The notes under the pieces are model-generated. The model was not told where the DNA came from and searched no databases. It saw only the letters and a program-made list of their open reading frames with translations. Source: Timema cristinae (Eukaryota; Arthropoda; Insecta; Phasmatodea; Timematidae). Taken from it: DNA of 64,000 nt. Below, one piece after another: positions 28,401-34,391 of the stretch (positions are counted from its first letter, which is position 1; every line of letters begins with the position of its first letter). The stretch spans positions 108,293,184 to 108,357,183 of the forward strand of contig JBCFYV010009882.1 of NCBI GenBank assembly GCA_039000515.1, in the 5' to 3' direction. Both the position numbers and the translations under genes were made by a program.

Positions 28401-31234
28401 TAATGGCGTCTGTGGCTAGCCAACAGATGGAGGTACTCTACGCGCGTGCGCAGAACGGCAGTCGCAGCGCTGCAGCGGCCAAATTTCAAAACGGTACTTA
28501 CTTAAAAAACACGCCTCGTAAAAGAGCCATATGAATTTTAGACTAATTTATTTAGACCATTGTTTACAAACCATATTTTTTTAAGCGTCTTGTGTCAAAT
28601 ACTAAATATTAGAGTGGGATAACATACTTTTTAGCTATTTTTCACCCTTTATCTGCTGACATTAATTTCTATCATATTCCCAGGGTCGATCAGAAAAAAA
28701 AAAGTTACACTCTTATTAATTAAAATTGTGATGTAATATTGAAAGCTCATATGTGGTTGTCCTACTTATCACAGGGCTCTAATGCTCGGGGGTTTTGTAT
28801 CAGCATATTCATGGCAAGATGTGCCAGGGGCACTTCAAAATGTCTTGGGCAAACTGGCCTTTTGTCAAAGTTTGTGGAGTGACATTATTTTTGTGAGCAA
28901 ATAATGTTTCCTCAGCAAAGATTCATCGTCATATTGTTGAAGTGTATGGCATTGGAGTGAATGATGACAAACAACATATTGTCAAATTATTTCTAATCTT
29001 AGAATTTGGGAAGGAAATTGTGAGAAACGACATTTTGGATTGAAGTGGACGACCAAGTTCCTCAAAAACAAAGGTCAACGCTACATGTGTTGAGGGGAAA
29101 TCATTCAAGAGGACAGATGAATAACATAATGATGTATTGCGACTGACCTTAGATGGCTTCATGGTGTTGTGCATCACATCGTAGTGGATGATTTGCAGTA
29201 TTAAAAATTGTACATGATGGTTAGGCGAGCGGTTGAAAGAAAACACCAAAGAACAACAAATAATGTTATCTTTGGGTTTATGCATAGGAAACACCATAAT
29301 TCACCAAGGAAGAATTTTTTTTAAAGTGATATCCTTTGTAAAGCGCATTTAAACAAGAGACCCAAATTTTTCCCAAGCGATGTAAACATTTGTAACTACA
29401 CCAGAGCACTAGATCCCTTTAGTGAGTAGATGAGTACATTTGAGCTTTCAATTACCGTATTTACCGAATCTAATACGACCCCCAGTATTCCAGTGGTTTT
29501 GGATAGGTATTTTTAAAAGTGGTATTTATTTTATTATGACTGAAGAAAATATAATTATAGTAGACTTATTTTGTAATACTAACAAATTGTTTTTATTTAC
29601 AAAAAAAAAACCCCTATGTTGACTTAAATCTAATTAGGTTTGCAGAATTGCTTAGGAATTTCTTTTTTTTGACGCAAATATTGCTTTAGCATAGAGGGTT
29701 AACTTTGAAAAGTTTCATAAAAACAATGAGAAGTTAATTTTTACTATGACAAATGATGATCGTTAGTGAAAATCCTGAGTCTTGTACATAATCTACTCCC
29801 CCTAAATCAAACATTGGGCTTGACCATTAACATGCCAGCTTCTAAAATGTGCCACTTTCACTTACACAATGATATACAGAAAATAAAATAATATGAAGTA
29901 AAGAGATATAGGTAGAAATCAAAGGATTAAATATACAACAAACTGTTGCTTTTATAAGGCAAATATAAAACTCATTCACATGTGACAAAAAATCTAACCG
30001 ATAAACACGTCTGCTGTGAACTATTGTAAATGTCGCCTGCCATGACAGCCAAGCATAAAAAAAAAGGGAGTATTAAACAAGCATCTTTATTCTTATTTCA
30101 AAACTGATGATCCAGGAACATCTAATCAAAGATAACAATTTACTTGATATTATTCAAAGTTAGATATTTTGTGGAGTTTCACGAATTAAAACTAAAGTAT
30201 GGCATCGCTAAAATTGTCTAGTAAACTCTACTTAGGTTTGAGTGTTTATTTAAAATCGATTCAAGTTTTCTCATAACGTCTTACTTAAGCGCTAGCTATG
30301 TAGGCGAAGTTTAAAAATTAAATATGTAAAATTTAACAAGTCATTATTTGTTTTTAAATCTATTTTGATTATTTTGAATGGCTGAATTTTTAATATTGTA
30401 GTGAAGTAATTGGAAAAGTAATCAAAACCAGCACAACTAAATTTAATTTGATTATGCCCATCACTATCCCAACCCATTTGAGGAGTTAACGAGTTGATTA
30501 CTGATTATTGGGATACCAGTTGATACTATGTATATCTAGGAATCATGTATTGTAATGGGCCACAACTAGGTAGTTATTCTTATGATACATCACAATATTA
30601 ATTAATTAATTCGACTTGGAGTTTTTATTTTTGATGACTCTCATATCTATATCAATATTTCATGTTTTGAACGAATTAAAAGAGTCCTAATATCTTTAAA
30701 ACTGAACTATTTCATTGTTATTAAGTTAAAAAGAAAGGTTTTTTTTTCCCATATAACCGAGTTTCTCGACTGTTGAATTAGTTAGATTATTAATTCTGGT
30801 AATATATGATACCAAATTATAATCATGCATATATAAATCTCATTGAATGAATATAATAACTGAACAATTCATTAGAAATCATTCTCGAGCTTTTGATAAA
30901 CACAATTTTGATTTTCTAAAATTACTTTCTAATCCTGCCTTTATTAAAAATTTCGTTTTCATCATCTTTTTCAAGGCTAGTAAGCCCCACCCATTCCAAA
31001 ACTTATCTTCTCAATTATAGAATTTTCTTAGGAAAATCTTTCCATTCCATAATTTATTAACTAGAACACCCATTCAAACTATTGAAGTTAAAAGTGTGCT
31101 TTATATTATTTTTAATATGTTTAAAAAAAAAAGTCATCACATTTTTCTATTTTGTTTGTTTTAGGTCATGGAATCGTTTCGAGAAAATGCGTGTTGTCGA
31201 GATTATATTACCTGAGGGGTTAAAATCCATTTCG
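4324..31234 (+). CDS. dome: Domeless-like cytokine receptor gene, partial (10 exons seen)
   Basis: Single-pass cytokine receptor that in insects binds Unpaired-type ligands at the cell surface and activates the JAK kinase Hopscotch and STAT92E (known for the family). Seen here are exons at 4324, 9255, 14077, 20278, 21930, 22268, 22509, 24893, 25366 and tentatively 31165. They make four fibronectin III domains, each split over two exons, then a hydrophobic helix and a juxtamembrane segment. Typical pieces are an IFWCENDRDRPYQC block, a PYTTYMVSIAV strand and GPWSQEGKEICYS before the membrane helix. Exons 1, 2, 8 and 9 are clean and keep phase. Exons 3-7 contain single-base indels and stops although splice sites survive. 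The N-terminal exons lie left of the window and further cytoplasmic exons were not found. Introns reach almost 8 kb and are full of transposons. The symbol rests on recognition of these motifs. A decayed duplicate is the alternative. Confidence 0.75.
4473..6144. other. Intron with a probable TIR element and a SINE piece
   Basis: The block 4676-5911 is bounded by loosely matching inverted ends: a TAGAGATGTCATG start on the left, and a right end whose reverse complement begins TAGGGCTGTCAAACTCG. Both are followed by a CGATTC-rich segment. This suggests a non-autonomous hAT-type element of about 1.24 kb, but no clear target duplication was seen. From about 5985 to 6130 a short piece resembles the box B region and body of the SINE family (CTTGAATCGTGGCTGGGTG). 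Confidence 0.35.
6145..7970 (-). pseudogene. ZMYM/TTF-type hAT transposase remnant
   Basis: On the minus strand the pieces follow the order of a TTF-zinc-finger hAT transposase (DUF4371 group). Around 7700-7900 is a zinc-finger segment with a GFNDWKH block. At 7433-7648 there is RGLPFQGDSE and an NGLYLG block. At 7040-7261 lies a catalytic-core segment with GKSYDNASKMQG and EYVPCAAHSLNLVG. At 6145-6459 is the dimerisation block (CIAEKGFSILSWVKN). The pieces are in different frames with stops between them, so the copy is dead. It lies antisense in a dome intron. A terminal inverted repeat probably ends at 8288. Confidence 0.75.
8220..8288 (-). repeat. Terminal inverted repeat of the ZMYM-type hAT, candidate
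   Basis: The reverse complement begins CAGGCCCCGGTTTATAACTG and runs on into a GGGCGC-rich block, the usual look of hAT 5' ends. A related CAGGCCGG start occurs at 5653 and could be the other end (element about 2.6 kb), but the flanking 8-mers (TGTCATAT and TATATTAT) do not match, so the pairing is uncertain. Confidence 0.45.
8289..9254. other. AT-rich intron sequence
   Basis: No gene or repeat is recognised. The stretch ends in a TTTTTCCTTAG acceptor for the next dome exon. Confidence 0.5.
9255..9408 (+). CDS. dome: dome-like exon 2: second half of the first visible fibronectin III domain
   Basis: The acceptor TTAG ends at 9254 and the donor GTAAGAG starts at 9409. The exon runs from phase 0 to phase 1. 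Translation begins GLLDWTHVSKNITIHNVTVP and continues with the YQFAISAN strand and VWAACTVIHNKG. It is intact and in phase with exon 1. Confidence 0.83.
9590..9900 (+). repeat. tRNA-derived SINE with (AAT)n tail
   Basis: The tRNA-like head has a box A-like TGGCAGTCTAGGGGTAA and a near-perfect box B, GGTTCAATCC at about 9649. The tRNA-unrelated body ends in a CTGAACGGGTAGTAAGAC block shared with the copies at 21196 and 50563, followed by an (AAT)n tail at 9868-9888. Confidence 0.75.
9901..11245. other. AT-rich intron sequence
   Basis: No coding or RNA gene is recognised. Several ACA/TAA-rich stretches are present, and the block 10590-10870 is less AT-rich but has no recognisable motif. Confidence 0.45.
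11246..11490 (+). repeat. Dispersed repeat, copy A (inverted copy at 13320-13600)
   Basis: This segment includes GGAAAGCCTACCACTTATGT at about 11256 and CTTCTTACTGGTTAATC near 11343. It is matched, inverted and with scattered differences, by 13320-13600. It is probably an uncharacterised DNA transposon or part of one. Confidence 0.6.
12985..13092 (+). repeat. Inverted repeat arm, left
   Basis: About 105 bases, including CATAATTATGTGTTTTGTTG and TGGTAATAGTCCAAGATATA, recur inverted at 13633-13735. Together with the intervening sequence this looks like a DNA transposon with long terminal inverted repeats, or two head-to-head copies. A short (AC)n run lies just inside the arm. Confidence 0.6.
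13320..13600 (-). repeat. Dispersed repeat, copy B (inverted copy of 11246-11490)
   Basis: The reverse complement repeats the GGAAAGCCTACCACTTATGT block and the CTTCTTACTGGTTAATC block in the same order and spacing as copy A, with indels. Confidence 0.6.
13633..13735 (-). repeat. Inverted repeat arm, right
   Basis: Reverse complement of the arm at 12985-13092 with a few mismatches. Confidence 0.6.
14077..14233 (+). CDS. dome: dome-like exon 3: first half of second fibronectin III domain, frameshifted
   Basis: The acceptor TTTTTAG ends at 14076 and the donor GTACAT starts at 14234. The start phase fits exon 2. Translation is ISKMKSVWINRIGATHLQVG, then WKLDCSERIGTLKGY. An extra A near 14186 then shifts the frame; in the shifted frame the expected YYCPIVSPYNLTCKG strand follows. 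One inserted base therefore breaks an otherwise well-kept exon. Confidence 0.75.
14234..16690. other. Long intron, nothing recognised
   Basis: AT-rich sequence with no coding similarity I can name and no clear repeat boundary. The block 15340-16250 is somewhat less AT-rich and may be an old transposon. Confidence 0.4.
16690..17540. other. GC-richer insert of unknown nature within the intron
   Basis: The composition changes sharply at about 16700 (GGGCTAGGGGG, CCTCCCGGG). Overlapping open frames occur on both strands at 16595-16946 but resemble nothing known. A GCTTCTAGAAAA motif at about 16762, similar to a heat-shock element core, would fit an LTR or promoter fragment. Confidence 0.35.
17541..18520 (+). 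mobile_element. Unrecognised GC-rich insert with a 165-codon open frame (possible retroposon 5' part)
   Basis: A GC-rich leader (17555-17720) is followed by a perfect 14-base inverted repeat (17918-17931 and 17947-17960) and then lysine/glutamate-rich open frames. The longest, 17924-18421, gives 165 residues with a charged segment around residues 45-85. The start at 17956 just inside the second hairpin arm gives a different, soon interrupted frame. I recognise no domain. A LINE 5' end with a broken first open frame is one possibility; chance is another. Confidence 0.3.
18521..20277. other. Intron rich in homopolymers, nothing recognised
   Basis: Unusually many short homopolymer runs (A, T, G and C of 4-9) occur here and no coding segment is recognisable. 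The texture suggests poor consensus quality or diverged insert sequence. Confidence 0.4.
20278..20411 (+). CDS. dome: dome-like exon 4: second half of second fibronectin III domain, damaged
   Basis: The acceptor is CCCAG at 20273-20277 and the phase agrees with exon 3. Translation starts AKRNAPFLMTGKKQIAFTVD and then shifts by one base near 20346, after which PYTTYMVSIAVITKAGES, a typical F-G strand of a fibronectin III domain, is read. The donor is unclear: AAAAGTGACC near 20407 would serve if one G were missing. This short exon sits in a homopolymer-rich stretch and is easily overlooked. Confidence 0.65.
21060..21195. repeat. Poly-G tracts
   Basis: G runs of 12 (about 21079-21090) and of 6 plus 7 (21181-21195) lie next to a SINE. 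They are either true simple repeats or consensus artefacts. Confidence 0.6.
21196..21410 (+). repeat. tRNA-derived SINE
   Basis: Box B-like GGTTTGAATCTTG lies near 21251. The body shares CACTCTCCCTCCATGCAAAT with the copy at 46490 and ends in an ACGGGTAATAAGAC tail as in the other copies. Confidence 0.72.
21411..21929. other. AT-rich intron sequence
   Basis: Nothing is recognised. It ends with a long T run and TTGTAG, the acceptor of the next exon. Confidence 0.5.
21930..22126 (+). CDS. dome: dome-like exon 5: first half of third fibronectin III domain, three small deletions
   Basis: The acceptor TTGTAG ends at 21929 and the donor GTATTA starts at 22127. Translation PDPVMDVSVCEVSNTSMIVS continues into a WSPPRT turn, then an in-frame TGA. 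Across the next 45 bases three single-base losses (around 22011, 22022 and 22041) each change frame, and together they restore the original one. The last part reads KIEKETRQWDKFTLGEWK. The net loss of three bases leaves the exon end in phase. Confidence 0.7.
22268..22377 (+). CDS. dome: dome-like exon 6: second half of third fibronectin III domain, damaged
   Basis: The acceptor TTTTAG ends at 22267. Translation starts VAMKNLSPFETF, then one T is missing from a T run near 22305. The shifted frame reads VSVTACTVACSEINKTVSV and meets a TAG just before the end. The best donor is GAG|GCAAGT, a GC-type donor at 22378. The phase does not join exon 7 cleanly. Confidence 0.62.
22509..22673 (+). CDS. 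dome: dome-like exon 7: first half of fourth fibronectin III domain, one deletion
   Basis: The acceptor CTTATAG ends at 22508 and the donor GTATGT starts at 22674. Translation is SGEIDTPIIQRINSSLVSVH, then WKPPRNPGG. One base is missing near 22608, after which YEFWFNNRITRTTCPVY is read. It ends in phase 0, matching exon 8. Confidence 0.7.
22740..23770 (-). mobile_element. LINE reverse transcriptase remnant
   Basis: The minus strand carries, in broken frames, GPKQGSALAPLPF (about 23620-23660), the catalytic FADDLVV block (about 23528-23551) and KGFKYLGS (about 23350-23372). It then runs through a segment resembling the region downstream of the catalytic site of non-LTR reverse transcriptases. 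The order and motifs identify a non-LTR retrotransposon; the FKYLG motif fits RTE- or L1-like clades, but the clade is not settled. Several stops and shifts show it is dead. It lies antisense in the intron between dome exons 7 and 8. Confidence 0.75.
23845..24030 (+). repeat. tRNA-derived SINE
   Basis: The head is CCCGCTTCGGTGGTTGGATG, with a perfect box B-like GTTCGAATCC at about 23918. The body then resembles the other copies (TCTCACCCCATGAAAATTCG). Confidence 0.72.
24031..24892. other. AT-rich intron sequence
   Basis: No gene is recognised. An open frame on the minus strand at 24201-24473 has no known features. Confidence 0.45.
24893..25043 (+). CDS. dome: dome-like exon 8: second half of fourth fibronectin III domain
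   Basis: The acceptor TTTTTAG ends at 24892 and the donor GTAAT starts at 25044. Phase 0 to phase 1. The exon reads STELKYHFELCHDGWGLKYT, then FSIRAVNKDENG and GPWSQEGKEICYSTG. The tryptophan-serine pair sits where cytokine receptors carry their WS-type motif. It is intact. Confidence 0.82.
25366..25454 (+). CDS. dome: dome-like exon 9: transmembrane helix
   Basis: The acceptor TTTCAG ends at 25365 and the donor GTAATG starts at 25455. The phase fits exon 8. Translation is PAQS followed by about 21 hydrophobic residues (IIVIWIFGTLALIILVLLY) and a positively charged TTRKM stop-transfer end, so the C-terminus is cytoplasmic. It is intact. Confidence 0.82.
25455..27194. other. AT-rich intron sequence
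   Basis: No coding sequence is recognised. Two segments, 25953-26000 and 27014-27060, share ATTTAACATGCACTTTCT and are probably copies of one dispersed repeat. Confidence 0.45.
27195..28518 (-). mobile_element. Full-length mariner transposon
   Basis: The 1324-bp element is flanked by TA on both sides (27193-27194 and 28519-28520). Its ends are inverted repeats that agree over 37 bases with one mismatch, the outermost 28 being identical (CGAGGCGTGTTTTTTAAGTA and on). The transposase gene runs on the minus strand inside it. It is a cut-and-paste Tc1/mariner element inserted antisense in a dome intron. Confidence 0.93.
27420..28356 (-). pseudogene. Mariner transposase, broken
   Basis: The start at 28356 (MTQSIENPADCEIRF) opens a helix-turn-helix DNA-binding part with EIHRQISEVYGENIMSEGMV and SSLSNEFPQVSRSVLYG. 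The frame then shifts. The catalytic triad is still readable in pieces: VTGDETW (about 27853-27873), LLHDNARPH (about 27566-27592) and YDYHLFLHLKKHLGG (about 27440-27485). The second and third aspartates lie 104 bases apart, one base short of the spacing expected for DD34D. The transposase cannot be made intact from this copy. Confidence 0.88.
28519..31164. other. Intron with a possible older mariner-like fragment
   Basis: At 28920-29280 (plus strand) short stretches such as KIHRHIVEVYGIGV and SGRPSSSK resemble a mariner transposase N-terminal part in a very decayed state (low confidence). The rest is AT-rich with nothing recognised. Confidence 0.35.
31165..31234 (+). CDS. dome: Possible dome-like exon 10: juxtamembrane cytoplasmic segment
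   Basis: The acceptor TTTTAG ends at 31164 and the donor GTAAAT starts at 31235. One frame reads SWNRFEKMRVVEIILPEGLK, resembling the W/M-x-x-V-x-LP-GL start of the domeless cytoplasmic tail. The phase does not join exon 9: one base too many. Either an exon lies in between or a base was inserted. Confidence 0.5.
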
Positions 31235-32104
31235 GTAAATATTTTGCTAAAGCATATATTAATTGTTGCATCTTGTACAGTTTTTCCATTAGATGAGTGG
31301 TGGTAACTGAAAGTATAGGCTTTTTATTGCAAACATTGGATGAAAGTCACTATGTTATAATGTCAACCTTCTTAAGTCAACAACCCGAAGATTGGTTTAT
31401 GTAATTTATATCACCCGGTGGTGGGCATGCACTCAGCTATGGCTGTCTTAAGTTACAAGCCAGAGTGTTAAATGTGGCAAACTCCACTTGTAGTAACGTC
31501 ATTAGGTCTAGTGATCTGTTGGTTCTTACTAAGAATTGTCTAAATATTTACAATTTTCTTCATTTAAAAACTTATGAATCACTTTGAACGATATTGACAT
31601 ATAATCTAAATATGTTTTATGAACATCATTAAACCAAAATACTTCAGAGGTTTTAAAACAACAAATTAGTATGTAAATAATAATTTTAATTTTGCTATAT
31701 AAGGAATATGTACCTTTCACAAACACGATTAGAATTGTTTGATGAAAATGACAAAAACTCTAACCCTAGAAAGAGCATTCATTTTTGCACTAATCCAAAA
31801 GTCCATGTTTAATATCCTGTCTAGGTGTACCACTTTAGCAAATATTTTAATAAAATTGAGAGTGCTATTTATGTAAAGGCTTTGAAACACTTACTAGCCT
31901 ATCACCTTTCTGTACCTTCTTCCAAACATAATACAATTACCTCATAAAGCGAAAAGAGGTTTCTCTTATAGAGATAGTAGAGATAGCCTAGGGATATATA
32001 ATTTTGAAACATTACTTTTTTAAAGTCTTGTTTTCTGAAAGAGAATTTTCACCGCAAAATGTATCATTCCTATGCTTTATGTACTAGTTATACCAATGGT
32101 TTCA
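31235..32104. other. AT-rich sequence, nothing recognised
   Basis: No coding or repeat signature could be assigned. Confidence 0.5.
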
Positions 32105-32260
32105 GGGATGAGGACGGTTATATTTATCTGAAGTGTACCCGCATTTATGTGGAGGGAGAGTGGAAAACTATTGGAAAAAACAGCCTAAATACACTGACCA
32201 AAATCTGAACCTGGATCTCCCATCATCGACACTCTAGTCTTCTGCGAGAGAGTAATTTAA
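32105..32260 (-). repeat. tRNA-derived SINE, diverged
   Basis: On the minus strand, a box B-like AGATCCAGGTTCAG and a body with CACTCTCCCTCCACATAAAT match the order of the other copies. Confidence 0.55.
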
Positions 32261-32877
32261 AGAACAAAATTATTACTAAAATTAACATGTTTGTTCGTAT
32301 CGCTGTTGTGGTAACATGAAAGAGTGTAATAAATTATTAATTAAAAATTATTGTATTCGGTTTTATTCTTAGAACTGTCCACAAAAATGTATAACATTAT
32401 TAAATGGTTTTTAAAAACAAAGGGAAAAAGCCATATAAAATATTAGTGTCAAAATATAAAGTGTAATTTTTGTAAACACGAGTGCATGAATACCAGTTAT
32501 TAAATGTCATCAACCCCCAGCTTATTTTTTCGTCATCTTTGTTTTTTAAGGAAAGGCAACCTTCTTCTAGCTTTCGTTTTAAAAAAATTTTCAGTGAATT
32601 ACATACTTCCAAGAAAAAAAAATTCCAAATGGTTATTTTCTTAACCAAAATTTAATTTAATTGTAGATAAATTACAAAAATAATTATTATAAATATTTTG
32701 TTGTGGAAGTTTTACTGTCAAAATTGACAGCTGCTCAACTCATGTCTGGCATATTATATGGCTTGGCGCGAGGATGGGGAAACCTGCAGCCTTTGCATAT
32801 TGTGTCAATTAATTATGTATCTTTTATTTTTAAATTTATCACTCTTAAAAGGCAATTTATTTTTACTAATTAAAATA
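32261..32877. other. AT-rich sequence before the gap
   Basis: Nothing is recognised. Confidence 0.5.
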
Positions 32878-32977
32878 NNNNNNNNNNNNNNNNNNNNNNN
32901 NNNNNNNNNNNNNNNNNNNNNNNNNNNNNNNNNNNNNNNNNNNNNNNNNNNNNNNNNNNNNNNNNNNNNNNNNNNNN
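32878..32977. other. Assembly gap of 100 N
   Basis: Exactly 100 N, the conventional size for a gap of unknown length. Neighbours on either side may not be as close as they look. Confidence 0.99.
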
Positions 32978-33843
32978 AACCACTCACGATCACACCACCA
33001 AACAGATACGACCTGTGCGGTTGGAGTTCTTTTACATAAGATGGCTATGTCACATAACAACATCACAACGAAAAGACAAATTAAAACCTTGCGAAACTTT
33101 ATTAATTCTAATAATACATCCATTTTGTCTACCCTCAAAGTTAGCAGTATTACCTTGTTGGAGTGCACTGTTACCCTAGGCATCTTATAAGATAGGTATA
33201 ACTCATAAGACTGCTAGCTTTCAAGGTAAATAGAGTGTGCTAGGTTTTAATTCTAGAAATTGTATACATACTATGCATTCTAAAATATATATTTAGTACT
33301 TTTTACTCTTAAAAACAATGTTTTCAAGCTATTCACTGTGAGTGGAATTTTTGCTAAAGGTATGGCCCGTAGCCCCGTACGGCTGAGTGAACACGATTTG
33401 AACTAAAACATCTGTATGATAACTAAATACTAGTATATTTGATGACGATTTGATCTTATATGGCCACCTAACTACACCTACAGGACGTTCTTGTCTTTGG
33501 TCAGTCACGTGTTCTGGTTGCACATCAAACTCTGGCTACATCCTATCATTGCTGAGGGGACTGCAGTCTTATGGAGATAAGCTTTATCTTCTCTCTATCT
33601 CTCTCAGTTAACTGTTGCCGAATCTCCTCGCTCTCAGTTATTTGAGGGTAGATTGACCACACAAAAACTAGAGAATGTCAACGCTGTTACCAATAGTAGC
33701 CATGCAGTTACCTCAGAGATGATATTCAGTAAAGCCAGGGACTCCGGAATATATTTAAAAGTGATGAGAAGGGGAGGGGAGGGGGCTCAACTCAGAGGAG
33801 TTTGTAAATCCTGACGATGTACAATTTTAAGCCCAGCTGATTT
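32978..33843. other. Sequence between gap and gypsy element
   Basis: No gene is recognised. GC content is somewhat higher than in the intron sequence to the left. Confidence 0.4.
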
Positions 33844-34379
33844 TGTAATAATTAAAACGCTAGCCTGATAAGAAATGTCTATACGCCATCGTAAGGGTGA
33901 TATTATTTTAATAATTAATTATATTATTTTATAAATTAAAAGTTCTGGTGGTTTTTTTTATAGTCTTTTATTTTTATTTTAAATGAATGAACTATTTACT
34001 TTCAGCTAGATATCACACGCATTTTATATTTTGATAAAAGCCCGACTATTGCGTTAAATGATACTTAGCTATACGTGTTCTTGTCGAGAAGGAAGAATCA
34101 CCAACAGTGAGGAGATGTGCGCATTTCAAGGGGTATATCAAGCGACATTTCCTTCTCGAAGCTTCCTAGAAGAAAAGGCGTGAGGTCATCCAGGTGCGTC
34201 TCTTTCCACGGAAAGTGCGTTGTCTTTTTAAATAGAGACGTAGAAGGATTTCACCACACCTTACAACTCGACAGTTCTACACAAATAAATCTTACTACCA
34301 ACTCGGCTATTAAATATCGTAATTTTGAATATAGACTTAAATAATACATTATTGATATGTATAATTTCATATCATTACA
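33844..34379 (-). repeat. 3' LTR (536 bp)
   Basis: Begins TGTAATAATTAAAACG and ends ATCATTACA on the plus strand. It contains a strong heat-shock-element-like block at 34152-34172. It is the allele without the MITE. A polypurine tract for plus-strand priming adjoins its inner edge. Confidence 0.93.
34151..34172. promoter_or_regulatory. Heat-shock-element-like motif in the 3' LTR
   Basis: TTCTCGAAGCTTCCTAGAAG is an alternating TTC-nn-GAA-nn-TTC-nn-aGAA array, the binding pattern of heat shock factor. Function is inferred. Confidence 0.6.
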
Positions 34380-34391
34380 GTTACCCCCCTA
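34380..34391 (-). promoter_or_regulatory. Polypurine tract
   Basis: Minus strand AGGGGGGTAAC directly abuts the 3' LTR, where plus-strand DNA synthesis of LTR retrotransposons is primed. Confidence 0.75.

Noticed and set aside
32758..33183. Open frames running through the N gap
   Set aside because: Artefacts of unknown bases.
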